Assembly (NCBI GenBank): GCA_963678705.1
Contig: OY783204.1
Span: forward strand, 9,620,759-9,684,758
Length of the DNA: 64,000 nucleotides
Direction: 5' to 3'
Origin: Panorpa germanica
Taxonomy: Eukaryota > Arthropoda > Insecta > Mecoptera > Panorpidae
Made by a program: the position numbers and the translations under genes. Shown here piece by piece: positions 41,291 through 52,402 of this stretch. The notes beneath the pieces were generated by a model. The model saw only the letters and a program-made list of their open reading frames with translations. It had not been told where the DNA came from and searched no databases. The first letter of the stretch is position 1. Each line of letters opens with the position of its first letter.

Positions 41291-43960
41291 TCACAGGGTC
41301 AGGTCTTGAGGCTTGGTCCTCTTCAATCTACGCAGATCTGTTCTCGTATCGAGTAACTGCAATATTTCATTGTTGTGGTGGTCTTGTAGACGTAGCAAAT
41401 GTCTACTCGCTGCCTTCTTGATTTCATCGTCTACGGTGGGCATCTTTAAGTCACGATGTAGATTTTCATTTCTAAAGTACCATGGCGCATCTGTAATACT
41501 ACGCAGTACTTTATTTTGAAACGTTTGTATTTTCTTCAAATTGGTTTTCTTGGTACAACCCCACAGTTGTATACCATAGGTCCAAATGGGTTTCAGTATT
41601 TGGTTGTATAATACCAGCTTGTTATGCACGGTCAGTTGTGAGTGCCTTCCCATTAACCAATGCATTTTTCTGAGTTTAATATTTAGCTGCTCTCTTTTCA
41701 TTTTGACATGCTCCTTCCACTTGAGCTTCGCATCTAGTGTCATACCTAGGTATTTCGCCGTGTTGGAGTAAGGTATTGTTTGTGAGTTGAGGGTAACTGC
41801 GATAGGAATAGTTTTCCTGTTTGTAAAATTTATGTGGGTTGATTTGGCTTCGTTCAGCTTAATTCGCCATTTCTTTGTCCACTTATAAACCTCATTAAGC
41901 GATTGCTGCAGTTTACTATTCACTTCTTCTTCTTTCTTCCCAGTAACCATTATTGCAGTGTCATCTGCAAAGGTAGCTATTGTGGCATTCTCAGGTTGTG
42001 GAATATCCCTTGTATATAGTAAATACAAAACTGGTTCAAGGACGCTACCCTGGGGCACTCCTGCTTTTATTTGCTTCATCTCAGAGTACTCATCTTCTAT
42101 TTTAACTCTAAAATGTCTACCTTTTAGATAGGATTTAAGAATGAGGTACCATTCAGCAGGTAAATCCTTTTGCAATTTGTGTTCTAGTCCTTGGTGCCAT
42201 ACTTTATCAAACGCCTGTGCCACATCCAGAAAGACGCTGGAACATATTTGTTGCGTTTCAAGTGCTTTTTCGATGATATTAGTTATTCGATGAACCTGTT
42301 CTATTGTCGTGTGTTTATTTCTAAATCCGAATTGATGATCCCGAATTAGCCTTCTTTCATATATTATTGGCTTCAACCTTTTCAGGAGAAGTTTTTCAAA
42401 TATTTTAGAAATAACTGGCAGTAGTGAAATTGGCCGGTAGCTCGTGACTTCATTTGGTGGTTTACCTGGTTTAAGTAACATTATAACTTCAGCTACTTTC
42501 CATTGGCTAGGGACGTATAGAAGTCTGATAGCTGCATTAAAATGATGTAGGAGTTTTCTCAGTGCTATATCCGGTAATTCTTTAATTACCTTACCCGTTA
42601 TAAGGTCAAATCCCGGGGCTTTTTTGGCATTCAAATCGGTCTTAATTATGAGTTTTAGTTCTTTGAGAGTTACTGGAAGAATTTTGAGGTTGTCTTTTTT
42701 TGCAGTGCGAGCGATGTCTTCTTCGGTAGTCTGTCGAGGGTATGGCTTAAATGTTTTCTCTAAATATTCAGCGAATAGGTCTGCTTTTTGCTTGTTGTTG
42801 ACCATCCATGATCCGTCTTCTGTTTTGATGGGAGGGTTCAGGTTTTTCGGCCTCTTCAATGCTTTCGCTGCTCTCCATAATGAGTAGTCCGTTTCCTTGT
42901 CTGCAGAGAGCTTTCTCAGGTACCAAGCAAAGTTTTCATTCTTGATTTCTTTCAGCAGTTCTTTTAAGCTATTAGCTAATGTATTTAGAATGGTTTTGTC
43001 CTGGGGTGCTCTAGTAGTTTGCCATTTCTTTCTAGCTTTTCTTTTTTTGTTGACAAGTTCTCTAACCTCTTTTGGAAAATTGATATTAAAATTTTCTTTT
43101 ACTTTTATTTTTGGAGAATTTCGCCATGCCGCATTTTGAATTGCTTTTACTAAAATGTCAACATCGTCTTCCAGTTCTTTAGGTGTTTTCAGCGGTATTT
43201 GTAAATTTATATCTTGTTCGAGATCTTTACGGTATCCTTCCCAGTCTGTTTTGTGGTTAATGAGACTTGGTGGAGTACTTCTCATTATTATTGAACTACT
43301 AATGGTGAGTATGATCGGTGTGTGATCCGATGATATTGTTTCATCACTACCTATGTGCATGTAGTTTCTTGAGAGCCCTTTTGTTATATAGAAGTCAATG
43401 AGATCTGGAATTTTTTCATTATCTGTTGGCCAGTACGTTGGCATTCCCGTGGATAGGAACTCACACTTATAATCGCAACCTGCCTGATAGAGCTCCTTTC
43501 CTTTGGCCGTGGTCAAGCGAGAGCCCCAGAAAGTGTTTTTGGCGTTGAGATCACCTCCAATGATAAATTTGTTGCCTAGAGTTTTAAAGAGATTTAAATA
43601 GTCTTGTTTTTTAAGATTATATCGTGGTGGACAATAAATAGCTGCAATTTTGAATGCTTGGTTTTGTATTTTCATTGAAATTGTTGTAACTTGCATTTCT
43701 TCTATTTCAATGTTTACTTCTGCATTGTGTTTTACTCTTTCGTGAATAATTATAGCTGTTCCTCCCCTCGCTTTATTTGCTGGATGATTTGATTTGTAAA
43801 TGCGATAATTATTGAGCTTGATATACGACTCCCGTGTGAAATGTGTTTCGGACACAAGGCATATATCAACTTTTTTAAGATGCATAAATAGTTCTAATTC
43901 GTGAATGCGTCCTTGCAATCCGTTGGCATTCCAGGCAGCTATTGTAATTACGTTATTCAT
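41291..43960 (-). CDS. LINE C ORF2: Jockey endonuclease-reverse transcriptase, 889 aa
   Basis: The pol protein of a Jockey LINE. The endonuclease starts at the N-terminus (AAWNANGLQGR, residues 8-18), with LVSETHF near 35-41, GGDLNAKNTFWGS near 136-148 and SSDHTPI near 214. RT motifs include LNAKKAPGFDLI, YRPISLLPVISK, FGFRNKHTTIEQ, LDVAQAFDKVW and AGVPQGSV. The active-site box FADDTAIMV is near residue 664. The C-terminus (MPTVDDEI, then HHNNEI) is typical, without RNase H. The ATG overlaps the end of ORF1 by a few bases. No stop lies inside the frame, so the enzyme may be competent. Confidence 0.93.
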   Translation of the reverse strand: MNNVITIAAWNANGLQGRIHELELFMHLKKVDICLVSETHFTRESYIKLNNYRIYKSNHPANKARGGTAIIIHERVKHNAEVNIEIEEMQVTTISMKIQNQAFKIAAIYCPPRYNLKKQDYLNLFKTLGNKFIIGGDLNAKNTFWGSRLTTAKGKELYQAGCDYKCEFLSTGMPTYWPTDNEKIPDLIDFYITKGLSRNYMHIGSDETISSDHTPIILTISSSIIMRSTPPSLINHKTDWEGYRKDLEQDINLQIPLKTPKELEDDVDILVKAIQNAAWRNSPKIKVKENFNINFPKEVRELVNKKRKARKKWQTTRAPQDKTILNTLANSLKELLKEIKNENFAWYLRKLSADKETDYSLWRAAKALKRPKNLNPPIKTEDGSWMVNNKQKADLFAEYLEKTFKPYPRQTTEEDIARTAKKDNLKILPVTLKELKLIIKTDLNAKKAPGFDLITGKVIKELPDIALRKLLHHFNAAIRLLYVPSQWKVAEVIMLLKPGKPPNEVTSYRPISLLPVISKIFEKLLLKRLKPIIYERRLIRDHQFGFRNKHTTIEQVHRITNIIEKALETQQICSSVFLDVAQAFDKVWHQGLEHKLQKDLPAEWYLILKSYLKGRHFRVKIEDEYSEMKQIKAGVPQGSVLEPVLYLLYTRDIPQPENATIATFADDTAIMVTGKKEEEVNSKLQQSLNEVYKWTKKWRIKLNEAKSTHINFTNRKTIPIAVTLNSQTIPYSNTAKYLGMTLDAKLKWKEHVKMKREQLNIKLRKMHWLMGRHSQLTVHNKLVLYNQILKPIWTYGIQLWGCTKKTNLKKIQTFQNKVLRSITDAPWYFRNENLHRDLKMPTVDDEIKKAASRHLLRLQDHHNNEILQLLDTRTDLRRLKRTKPQDLTL

Positions 43961-45293
43961 TTCTGTTTCCTTGTCGCATTGTTATCAAACCAGTTTCTAG
44001 TTTTTGTATTTTCTCAAAGATTTGTTTGTTTACATTTTGCTGCTCGTTCATATTGTTAAGAATTTGATTTAGCATTCCTTCTATTATTCTTATTTCTTCT
44101 CTACCGCTGGCAATCTGGCTGTATGTTTTAGGCGCTTTGCTGCTTGCGCTACTTGCTTGTATATTTGCAGGTTGAATTTCCTTTTCCTGTGTATACCTTC
44201 GTTGTACTTGTACTTGCTTCTTCTGCTTTGTAATATTGTCCCTTCTGTTTTGAAGTTCCATGGCTACTACACACCCTCTGTAGCTAGCTGGATGATCACC
44301 TTTACAGTTGATGCATATGGGAGTCGTCTTTCTACTTACTGTACAAGATATGGTATTGTGTTTTCCAGCACATCTCACACATCGTGGATCTTTATTGCAG
44401 TAGCTTTGAGTGTGATTAAACTCCTGACACCTCTTGCATTGTGTGTTTTTCCGAAGCGGTTCTATTTTTACTACTATATTTAGTATGTTTCTTATTTCAA
44501 ATATTTTGTCTATACTCTCCTTATTGTCAAAAGTTAGCATAAATAGCGGTAGTCCCCGCTTCGTAGTCTCTCGTTTCTCGTTTTTTTCTTTTTTGATTAT
44601 GTTGATTGCATCCAGCACTTTTAATCCTTTCCCTTTAAGATCTTCAATGATATCATTTTTGTCGCATGATGGATGCAGCCCTTTAGCCATGACTTTAATT
44701 GTTCTTTCGTTTTTATCCTCATAAGTATGTCATTGAAGTTTCTTATCATTTAGTTGGGCGGCTAATGCTCTGTACGCATTATGATCAGGGGTATTTATCT
44801 TCCAGGCATTGTTGCTTAAAGAAGTGACTTTGCATTCTTGTTCTGTACTTCTTTTTATTATCTGAAACAATGTTTTGTACTCCTCTACCCCCGCTACATT
44901 TATAGGTGGAGGACGGTTACTATTCTTTTGTTTTTGTTGGGTATTTTCAGTTTTGTTAACGTCCTCTAATTTTCTTGAGTTTACCTCTTTTTCTGGTGTG
45001 ATGACGTCTGGTGATGCGATTGCTTTTCGCTTCTTTGATTTTCTCTTGAAGATCCAGTCGGTCTCCCGAATTACTTCATCTTCATCTGTTCCATATTGTT
45101 CCACTTCTTCATTTCTCACTGAACTATTTCCAGCCTTGTGCGATGGTTTAATTCCTTGAGCTATGTCTTGTAGTTCCCTTACTTGCTGCTTTAATTCTTT
45201 CACAGTTTCCTCAAGTATGGATCTTTGTTTCCTCTCTTCTTCCCATGCTAGTTGCCATTTTTTTGCCTCTGCATTTTCTATATTTTCTATATT
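43953..45293 (-). pseudogene. LINE C ORF1: Jockey gag-like protein, one in-frame TGA, 5'-truncated
   Basis: A continuous frame from the 5' end of the element to 43,953 with one TGA at 44,732-44,730. Before it are Glu/Lys-rich coiled-coil-like sequence (KQQVRELQDIAQGI) and a start of the RNA-binding fold (RPPPINVAGVEEYKTLF). After it come the PRE_C2HC-type segment (RTIKVMAKGLHPSCD) and zinc knuckles CKRCQEFNHTQSYC, CVRCAGKHNTISC and CINCKGDHPASYRGC. Its normal role is binding LINE RNA. There is no ATG at the 5' end. Confidence 0.88.
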
Positions 45294-45479
45294 TATTTAA
45301 ATTGAAATATTTAACTCGTATATTAATATTACATATAACAACTAATAATTTTTCATATAAAGTTCAATTTCAGTAGAAAAATCTCAAGCTGTACTTTTTT
45401 GCCATTGATTTAGAAAAAAACTAAAGCAGAATTATAAGCTATATATGGCCAAATAAATTATTTGTATGCTAAATTTTAA

Positions 45480-45790
45480 TTAAATAACAAGGTATGTTCC
45501 TATACTGGTAAAAAATTAGCAATATTAAATGCATTGGAAAGATAATTAAATACAAATGAAATTATAATAATATCAGATTCTTTATGTGTTTTACAAAATA
45601 TTCAAATGACCACAAATTAAATAATAATATATTGACATGCTGAATTAAGGAGCTTTATTTCAATTTAATTTACAAAACTAATACCATAAAATAAATGTGG
45701 ATATAAAGACATTGTGTATTAAGATACACAATAAGAGGAAACTAAATTGCAGATAAATTAGCAAAGGAATTTAAAATTAAAATTACTTAC
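45480..45790 (+). pseudogene. Decayed RNase H domain fragment
   Basis: Plus-strand traces: ILNALER-like sequence, IIISDSLCVLQNIQ around 45,570-45,605, and a late IRGN-like, ADKLAKEF-like stretch near 45,730-45,770. The order fits the C-terminal RNase H of I-group LINEs. Many stops interrupt it. It is not part of LINE C, which has no RNase H and lies on the other strand. Confidence 0.55.
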
Positions 45791-45896
45791 ATATGAAATT
45801 TTTAGTATAAAGAAAAAACTAAACTTTAATATGATAAACAAAGATTTCATTAACAAAAGTCAGCCAAAAGGAAAGGATTATTAAGGATTATAGATA

Positions 45897-46744
45897 TTTT
45901 TTAACTAATGCTTCTGCTGCATTAATCCCTCTTAAGTTCCAATGTAGCAGATCCGTCCTGCCATCATGGTAATACCTTCAATTTAGAATAAAAATATTAT
46001 TAAAATTTCAGTTAGGTTTCAGTAAGATATAACTTTATAATATTTACCTTTCAAAGAATGTTTCCTTTACTTCTCCACTGTTTTCTTTAAATTCGTTACG
46101 TATGTCTAATACTGTTATATGGTCTTCTATAATTAAATAAAATATTTTCAATACTATGCATTGTTTATTTGATTTACTTGTATTACTTGTATTGTAAGTT
46201 GTATTACGTTTTTCTAATTTAACAATATGGTTGTTGTATATATCCAACAGCATTAATTCTTTCTTGTCCATCATAAATCTTGGAGGTGTTGGAAGTGTTA
46301 GCCAAATCACGCGTATGCCTTTTTGCTTCTTTGCAATTGATTAAATTATTTGCTTGAACTTCCTTGGTGAACAGTTCTGAAAATATTTTATTATATATAG
46401 TATTATAAATATTCAGATATTTTGATTTCATTGTGAATAGTTATATTTTACTTACATTTATAACATCGTTTATTCCAATTATCACAAAACCTTTTTTTAT
46501 TTTTGCGTCGCTCTCTTTTACGTCACGAAGGCTGCATTCCAACTGTCGAGCAGTTCTTCTACTTACAGCTCTGTCTACCTTTTTCACTTTTCGTGGAATG
46601 TAAAAAACACATTTTCCATAGCGCACTAAAGAGCTGCTACCAAATAAGTAGTATTCACGGTCCTAGAATATTAAGTTAGTCAATTACTTCAGACTATTAT
46701 TTGTTTTATTATATGTAATAGTAATCCATTTTTAATCTTACCAT
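45897..46744 (-). pseudogene. Spliced SGNH-hydrolase-like gene, about 205 codons, one in-frame stop
   Basis: Four exons on the minus strand: 46744-46742 (ATG only), 46662-46456, 46376-46048, 45975-45897, all with GT..AG sites and matching phase. Block I reads YLFGSSSLVRYG (GxS in place of GDS), block III reads VIIGINDVIN (G-x-N-D), a core strand reads VIWLTLPTPPRF, and block V reads GRTDLLHWN (D-x-x-H). Together these define the SGNH esterase/lipase fold, which hydrolyses ester bonds or acts as a binding relic. One TAA interrupts exon 3 soon after its start (CSPRKFKQII then stop), before the otherwise clean VIWLTLP stretch. It lies inside the foldback element, flanked by inverted repeats, so it is probably a passenger gene. 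The substrate is unknown. Confidence 0.75.
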
Positions 46745-46796
46745 ATTTTATTGTGTTCTGCTACGCATCAACAATTTTAAAGTTGTTCTTGATAAC

Positions 46797-46970
46797 CAAC
46801 TTATTGCTGATCTAATTGAAGTGACTGAAATAAATAATATCATAGTTGTAGTTTACTCCTTAGAAAATCTATTTGAAAACGTCTTCTCAAGAAATGTATG
46901 TATTATATTATAACAGTAGTGTAATAATAAACATAGTAATAAGTAATAATAAACAATATTTCAATTTCTT
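46797..46970 (-). repeat. Internal inverted repeat, right copy, 5' flank of the SGNH-like gene
   Basis: Reverse-complement partner of 40,677-40,833. In minus-strand sense it contains tttatttcagtcacttcaa, an acceptor-like site, so it may include an upstream intron end and a 5' UTR exon of the SGNH-like gene. Confidence 0.8.
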
Positions 46971-47479
46971 TAGTAATAATCAGCGCAGCCCAAAAATTGG
47001 CAATAGTTAATGGATTGATGTTAGTAATTTCTTGAACCATTATGTTGTTGTTTAATCATTGTTCTTTAATAAGTAGATGTAATAATAAAATTTTACTGTT
47101 ATAGAATATAATATTATTAGAAGTAATTAAAAAAAAAAAATTATTTCGATATGATGTTAATAAAAATAAAATACTATACATATATGTATACATATAACAA
47201 CAGTTAGTATAACGAAATAAAGGTACTTACAGTTTTAAAGTGTTTCAGCACAAATCACCCAATAATTTATTTACACAGTAATATTAAGCGTTAATGACAA
47301 ATTATGACAGACAGCTTGGCGGCAAAATGAACAGGGAATCCCCAAATTCCTGATCGTATTTCGCTTATTATACAGAAAAATATCTTCTCTAACAGTGTCA
47401 TCTGTGAGCATTATTGCGACATAATTTAAAATACTAGATGTTACCAGCATATTTAAAAATTATTCACAATAAAATAAAC
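46971..47479. other. Non-coding, possible 5' region of the SGNH-like gene
   Basis: AT-rich. A donor-like site on the minus strand (AAACT|GTAAGTACC, near 47,235) could end a non-coding first exon of the SGNH-like gene; this is weak. Nothing else is seen. Confidence 0.35.
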
Positions 47480-49060
47480 TATTTCTTTTTACATTAACCT
47501 GTACTACCGAACCTATAATATTTTTAAATTGTTTTGAATTTAAAATATAGTAATGTATAATACACATGTTAAATATTATTGAAAAATAAAGATGTATAAT
47601 TTCTTTTTTTTTTTTTGAGTTTTTATATCAGCATGTTTATCTGTGCGTATGAAATATAACACTTTTTAAAGACCTGTACTTCCGAATCTAATATATTTTA
47701 CCAAGGTTTTGAATTTAAATTATAGTTATGTATAGTGTATACTATACACACGTTTAATTTTATTAAAAAATAAAGATGTATAATTTGTTTTTTTTTGTTT
47801 TTATATCACAATGTATATCTGTGCGTATGAAATATAACACTTTTCAAAGACCTGTACCTCCGAATCTAATTTATGTTCTTCTGGTTTTGAATTTAAATTA
47901 TTGTTATGTATAGTGTATACTATATACACGTTTAATTTTATTAAAAAATAAATATGTATAATTCCTTTTTTTGAGTTTTTATATCACCATGTATATCTGT
48001 GCGTATAAAATATAACACTTTTCAAAGACCTGTATCTCCGAATCTAACTTATTTTCCCATGGTTTTGAATTTAAATTATTGTTATGTATAGTGTATACTA
48101 TACACACGTTTAATTTTTTTAAAAAATAAATATGTATAATTCCTTTTTTTTGAGTTTTTATATCACCATGTATATCTGTGCGTATGAAATATAACACTTT
48201 TCAAAGACCTGTATCTCCGAATCTAACTTATTTTCCCATGGTTTTGAATTTTAATTATTGTTATGTATAGTGTATACTATACACACGTTTAATTTTATTA
48301 AAAAATAAAGATGTATAATTCCTTTTATTTGAGTTTATCTTCGCGCTGCTATCTTTGATTACTTGCGCTTTTTATCACCATGTATATCTGTGCGTATGAA
48401 ATATAACACTTTTCAAAGACCTGTACCTCCGAATCTAATTTATTTTCTCCTGGTTTTGAATTTAAATTATTGTTATGTATAGTGTATACTATACACACGT
48501 TTAATTTTATTAAAAAATAAATATGAATAATTCCTTTTTTTTGAGTTTTTATATCACCATGTATATCTGTGCGTATGAAATATAACACTTTTCAAACACC
48601 TGTACCTCCGAATCTAATTTATTTTTTCCAGGTTTTGAATTTAAATTATTGTTATGTATAGTGTATACTATACACACGTTTAATTTTATTAAAAAATAAA
48701 TATGTATAGTTCCTTTTTTTTGAGTTTTTATATCACCATGTATATCTGTGCGTATGAAATATAACACTTTTCAAAGACCTGTATCTCCGAATCTTACTTA
48801 TTTTCCCATGGTTTTGAATTTTAATTATTGTTATGTATAGTGTATACTATACACACGTTTAATTTTATTAAAAAATAAAGATGTATAATTCCTTTTTTTT
48901 CAGTTTTTATATCAACATATTTACCTGAGTGTATGAAATACAACACTATTCAAATACCTGTAATTCCGAATTTATTATATTGTTTTGAATTTAAAATATA
49001 GTTATTTAAAGTAAACACTCTTAACGTGTTAAGTATTTTATAAAAATAAAGATGAGAAGT
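47480..49060. repeat. Tandem repeat array, about eight units of ~179 bp
   Basis: Units share ctgtgcgtatgaaatataac (near 47,642, 47,821, 48,000, 48,179, 48,393, 48,569, 48,748, with a diverged edge copy near 48,933), then acctgtacctccgaatctaa and a hairpin GTATAGT-gtat-ACTATAC. Central units are more alike than edge units. One unit near 48,338-48,372 carries an extra ~35 bp. Short frames in the units are by-products of repetition. Confidence 0.9.
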
Positions 49061-49329
49061 TACTTATTCTAATGTTTGCATATTCGTTACAATAATTAAA
49101 TTTTTGTATAGACGTTTATTATTCCTTAGTGCTAATATATGATTGCAAATGTTTATTTTCTATTATTACATTTTGTATTTATGTCAATAGTAACAATAAT
49201 GACGGTTAAGTTTGCATTTGAACTGTATAATAGCAATTTCGAATATTCTCTATGAGACTGTAGACAGCTATGTTATTCACACTACTAGTTTCCACCGCGC
49301 TGCTAGACGGCGCTGCGAACTTCACCGAC
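49061..49329. other. No gene seen
   Basis: AT-rich spacer with a GC-richer patch, accgcgctgctagacggcgc, near 49,290-49,310. Confidence 0.5.
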
Positions 49330-49403
49330 GTCCATATATGTATGTAAAAATTGATTTCTTTGTATAATATTTCGCTTTATCCCCTACTCTAAACTTATTT
49401 TAA
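49330..49403 (-). repeat. Isolated foldback subrepeat fragment, left-arm orientation
   Basis: ccatatatgtatgtaaaaat...ctttatcccctactctaaac matches the inner part of the ~280-bp subrepeats in the orientation of the left arm. It abuts a LINE remnant at about 49,403. Confidence 0.75.
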
Positions 49404-50260
49404 CAGTTACTGAAAAAAACACTTCACTTTTTAGTTCTCGCATTAATTTGTCTATTTGATTTTTAATAGGTTTATATTCTAAAATCATATGATCTATTGT
49501 GCCTTTCTCTCCACAACGACAGTTTGAAGATCTTAACAATTTTATTTTATGTAGATGATATAGACTTCTACAGTGACCTGACTTTATTCTAGTAAAAGTT
49601 GAAATAAATTTGCTAGAGTTTGATTTGTTGAACCATACATTTGTTGATATTTTTGGATTATTCTTATAAAATTGTTTTCCGGTGAGAGTACTTCTTTCGT
49701 TATAGATGTTTTGCCAATCTACCAAACAATTTTTGTTGATTAGGGATTTAACTTCGCCCATCGTCCACCTCACATCAAAATCTTCTCCATTTAAGCAAGA
49801 TTCTCTAGCCAATCTATCAGCCATTTCATTTCCTTTTATACCTGCATAACCGGGAATCCATAAAAATTTAACATTCATATTCTTTTCCTTCATTTTTAAA
49901 AGATAATCCTTAACTGAGCAGATTTAGTAATTGTTATTGTTTTTTAATGTATTGTTATTTATTGATAAACACACACTACGAGAGTCTGTGACGATTAATA
50001 TATTCTTATTATCAGTGTTTTGTATTAAATCTAAAAGTTTCATAATAGCATTCAATTCTGTATTATAAGAATTTGAGGTGTTCTTGAGTTTATATTTGTA
50101 TTGTTGTTCTGTATTATTGTTATAGATACCTATTCCTCCAGTTTTATAATTTTTGTTTAAAGATCCATCATTAAATCATATACTCCAGTTTATATTATCT
50201 TTTGTTATGTATTCCATATATTTTTGATAAACTTTTTCATAACTTTCATTTAAAAAAAAA
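49393..50260 (-). pseudogene. 5'-truncated LINE end with RNase H domain
   Basis: Minus-strand sequence holds an RNase H fold with its acidic residues: a DGS near 50,165, TELNA near 50,060, VTDSRS near 49,995 and KGNEMADRLA near 49,820, with FLWIPGYAGIKG before the last. A C-terminal cysteine cluster (CRCGEKGTIDH) follows. The last 169 codons (49,893-49,384) are open; two stops occur upstream. RNase H at the end of ORF2 is typical of the I group of LINEs. Confidence 0.8.
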
Positions 50261-52400
50261 AACCGGAAAGTCCTAACATATACTCGTATTGTTTAACCAC
50301 TACGAGTTTTTGCCATTTTTCCAAATTTCACTTGACATCGAGATGTCGGGTTTTGCTACTGCGCTACTCATTAGTAAAGCTACGTACCACCTTGTTTTAG
50401 TGTCTTTGGAATAGTGACATTACAAAATTTATTTTCTTTAAAGGTCCAATATGACAGTTTCTCTATACACTAGGAAGGGCAATTGTTTATTTCAATGTTA
50501 CTTCCTCCTGCACGAAAACATACAGACATACTCGTACACCTGATGCATATTTTTGTTTTCAGCAATTTATTATTTTGTTAATCTGTTTGCTTGTTCAATA
50601 AAATGATATCATTTTACTATTTATTAATAAAAGAAACCATTATACATTAAAGGGCCCACAATGGAAGTTCACTAACAAAACAAATTCCATCGCCCACGTA
50701 AATTGCCATGACATCATTTCATATAGTTTACTTTTAGGATTATTCTCTTTAGGTACTATAGCTTAAGTCATGACTTAACATACATGATAATGACATTTCA
50801 GCCATGAAAACTGTCAAATTTTATTGGTAAAGTGACATTATAGCATCGTCCCCACCGAAGCAATATTCATATGCTACATCTTATATTAATATAGAGTTTG
50901 ATAAAATAATTCATGGTATTTTAAAAAGAAAACGTGGTATTTGTTTTTTTAATTTTTTACCTCATTTTCTGTTAGTTATCACCACCAAAGTAATTACTAC
51001 ATTTACATTTAACATTTAGGTACAGATATATTTAAAATTGGGGCACAAAATCAAACTGGATTGTGATGTATGGTTTTATTTCTTTAAAAATTTACTGTAT
51101 GTACTATATGACTCAAATGTCCAATTTTTTTTTAATAACTTCCCATATTATAGAAGATATGAACAATTAAAATAGACATTTTGTCTCTTTCATAGTTATT
51201 TGATTCAAATATATAGAAATTACCACTGCATTGTACGTCACGTCCGATGATTTAATATCTCTATTAGACAACAGAGTCGCATACAAGTTTGTGAGTGATC
51301 AATCATTTACTACTTATAGCTAGGTTGTGGTTGTTATAGGTTGTTTATCCATGAAGTTTTTTATTACGATGGTTGCGAAAAATTAAAAATATTCTTCATA
51401 CTAATTTTTTCAGTAATGTTTTCGCAAAGTTAAAACAAGTGGCAAAACTGAAAATCAAATTTGATATAAGCAGAACTTCGTCAACTTTTGTATATTAATT
51501 TGAATATTAAAATTAAAAAATAGAAACGTCAATATACATGTGGAAAACAAGAGCACAATCCCAATTCTGATGTAGAAAACAAGATACCATGCCTCCTCTG
51601 ATGTGGAAAACGAGAGCTATCCACCTTCTTATATGGAAAACAATACCCAATCCGCTAATCTGATGTGGAACCAAGGTACTCTTATTTAATTTAGGGCAAA
51701 TGTCAATTTAATTAATATTCAACTATGTAATATCTTAGTTACTTCTCAGGATGATAAAGAATCACATAATTTGTTAAATACATTTATTTACTAAAATAAT
51801 AACGATGATAATAATACAATAAGGTTACAATATAAACGTCAATGAACCAACCAACTTAAATTCTAGTTATTATATACTCAGATTTTTTATTACTTTTAAG
51901 AATTCGTTTAGTTAATTTCGGTAAGCACATTCCTTCACGTATTCAATCAGTGGTTTAAAGTTTCACACATTTTAATTGCTTTAACCTTTCACTTGGATTC
52001 TGTCCACAATATACCCTCATTAATCACATTATTTTACGACTTTTCTAGTTTTGGTGTTATAGTTTTGATTACTTTGTATGCTCGATTTATTTATGCGATC
52101 CCATATACATTTTATATGTTAACCTTCATTTCAATAAAAAATTAAGAAAACGATCCCTAAAAAATTAATTATCAAATCCCAATATGTTTTTTAATATTTG
52201 TTTATAATCTCTAGGAATACTACAGTGTAAACCTTGAGGATAATATTTCGAATATTGAAGAATTAAATATGTTTTTTTCACAAATTAGTTGAGATTCTCT
52301 AACAAATAGATATGAATGAGTAAGTTTTATGTGACCTTATTGACTTCTTCAAACATTTTTAATGATTGTCTTTAAGTCTAAACGTGTTCTACTTAGTTAT
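50261..52400. other. No gene seen; short decayed minisatellite inside
   Basis: AT-rich. At about 51,535-51,670 four imperfect units of about 40-45 bp carry gatgtggaaaac(a/g)agag. They can be read as repeats of DVEN in shifting frames, but no frame stays open. Confidence 0.5.
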
Positions 52401-52402
52401 TA

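Larger units (their letters stand above)
41126..45295 (-). mobile_element. LINE C: Jockey-clade retrotransposon, near full length
   Basis: Minus-strand element with poly(A) at 41,142-41,124, perfect 16-bp target duplications and two ORFs in Jockey layout. The 5' end lies inside ORF1, without an ATG, so it is slightly 5'-truncated. ORF2 is intact and the 3' UTR is short, about 165 bp. The intact ORF2 and perfect duplication indicate a fairly recent insertion. Confidence 0.92.

Noticed and set aside
47979-48767. Repeated 72-79-codon minus-strand frames
   Set aside because: They are by-products of the 179-bp tandem array; no start context or conserved protein feature is seen.
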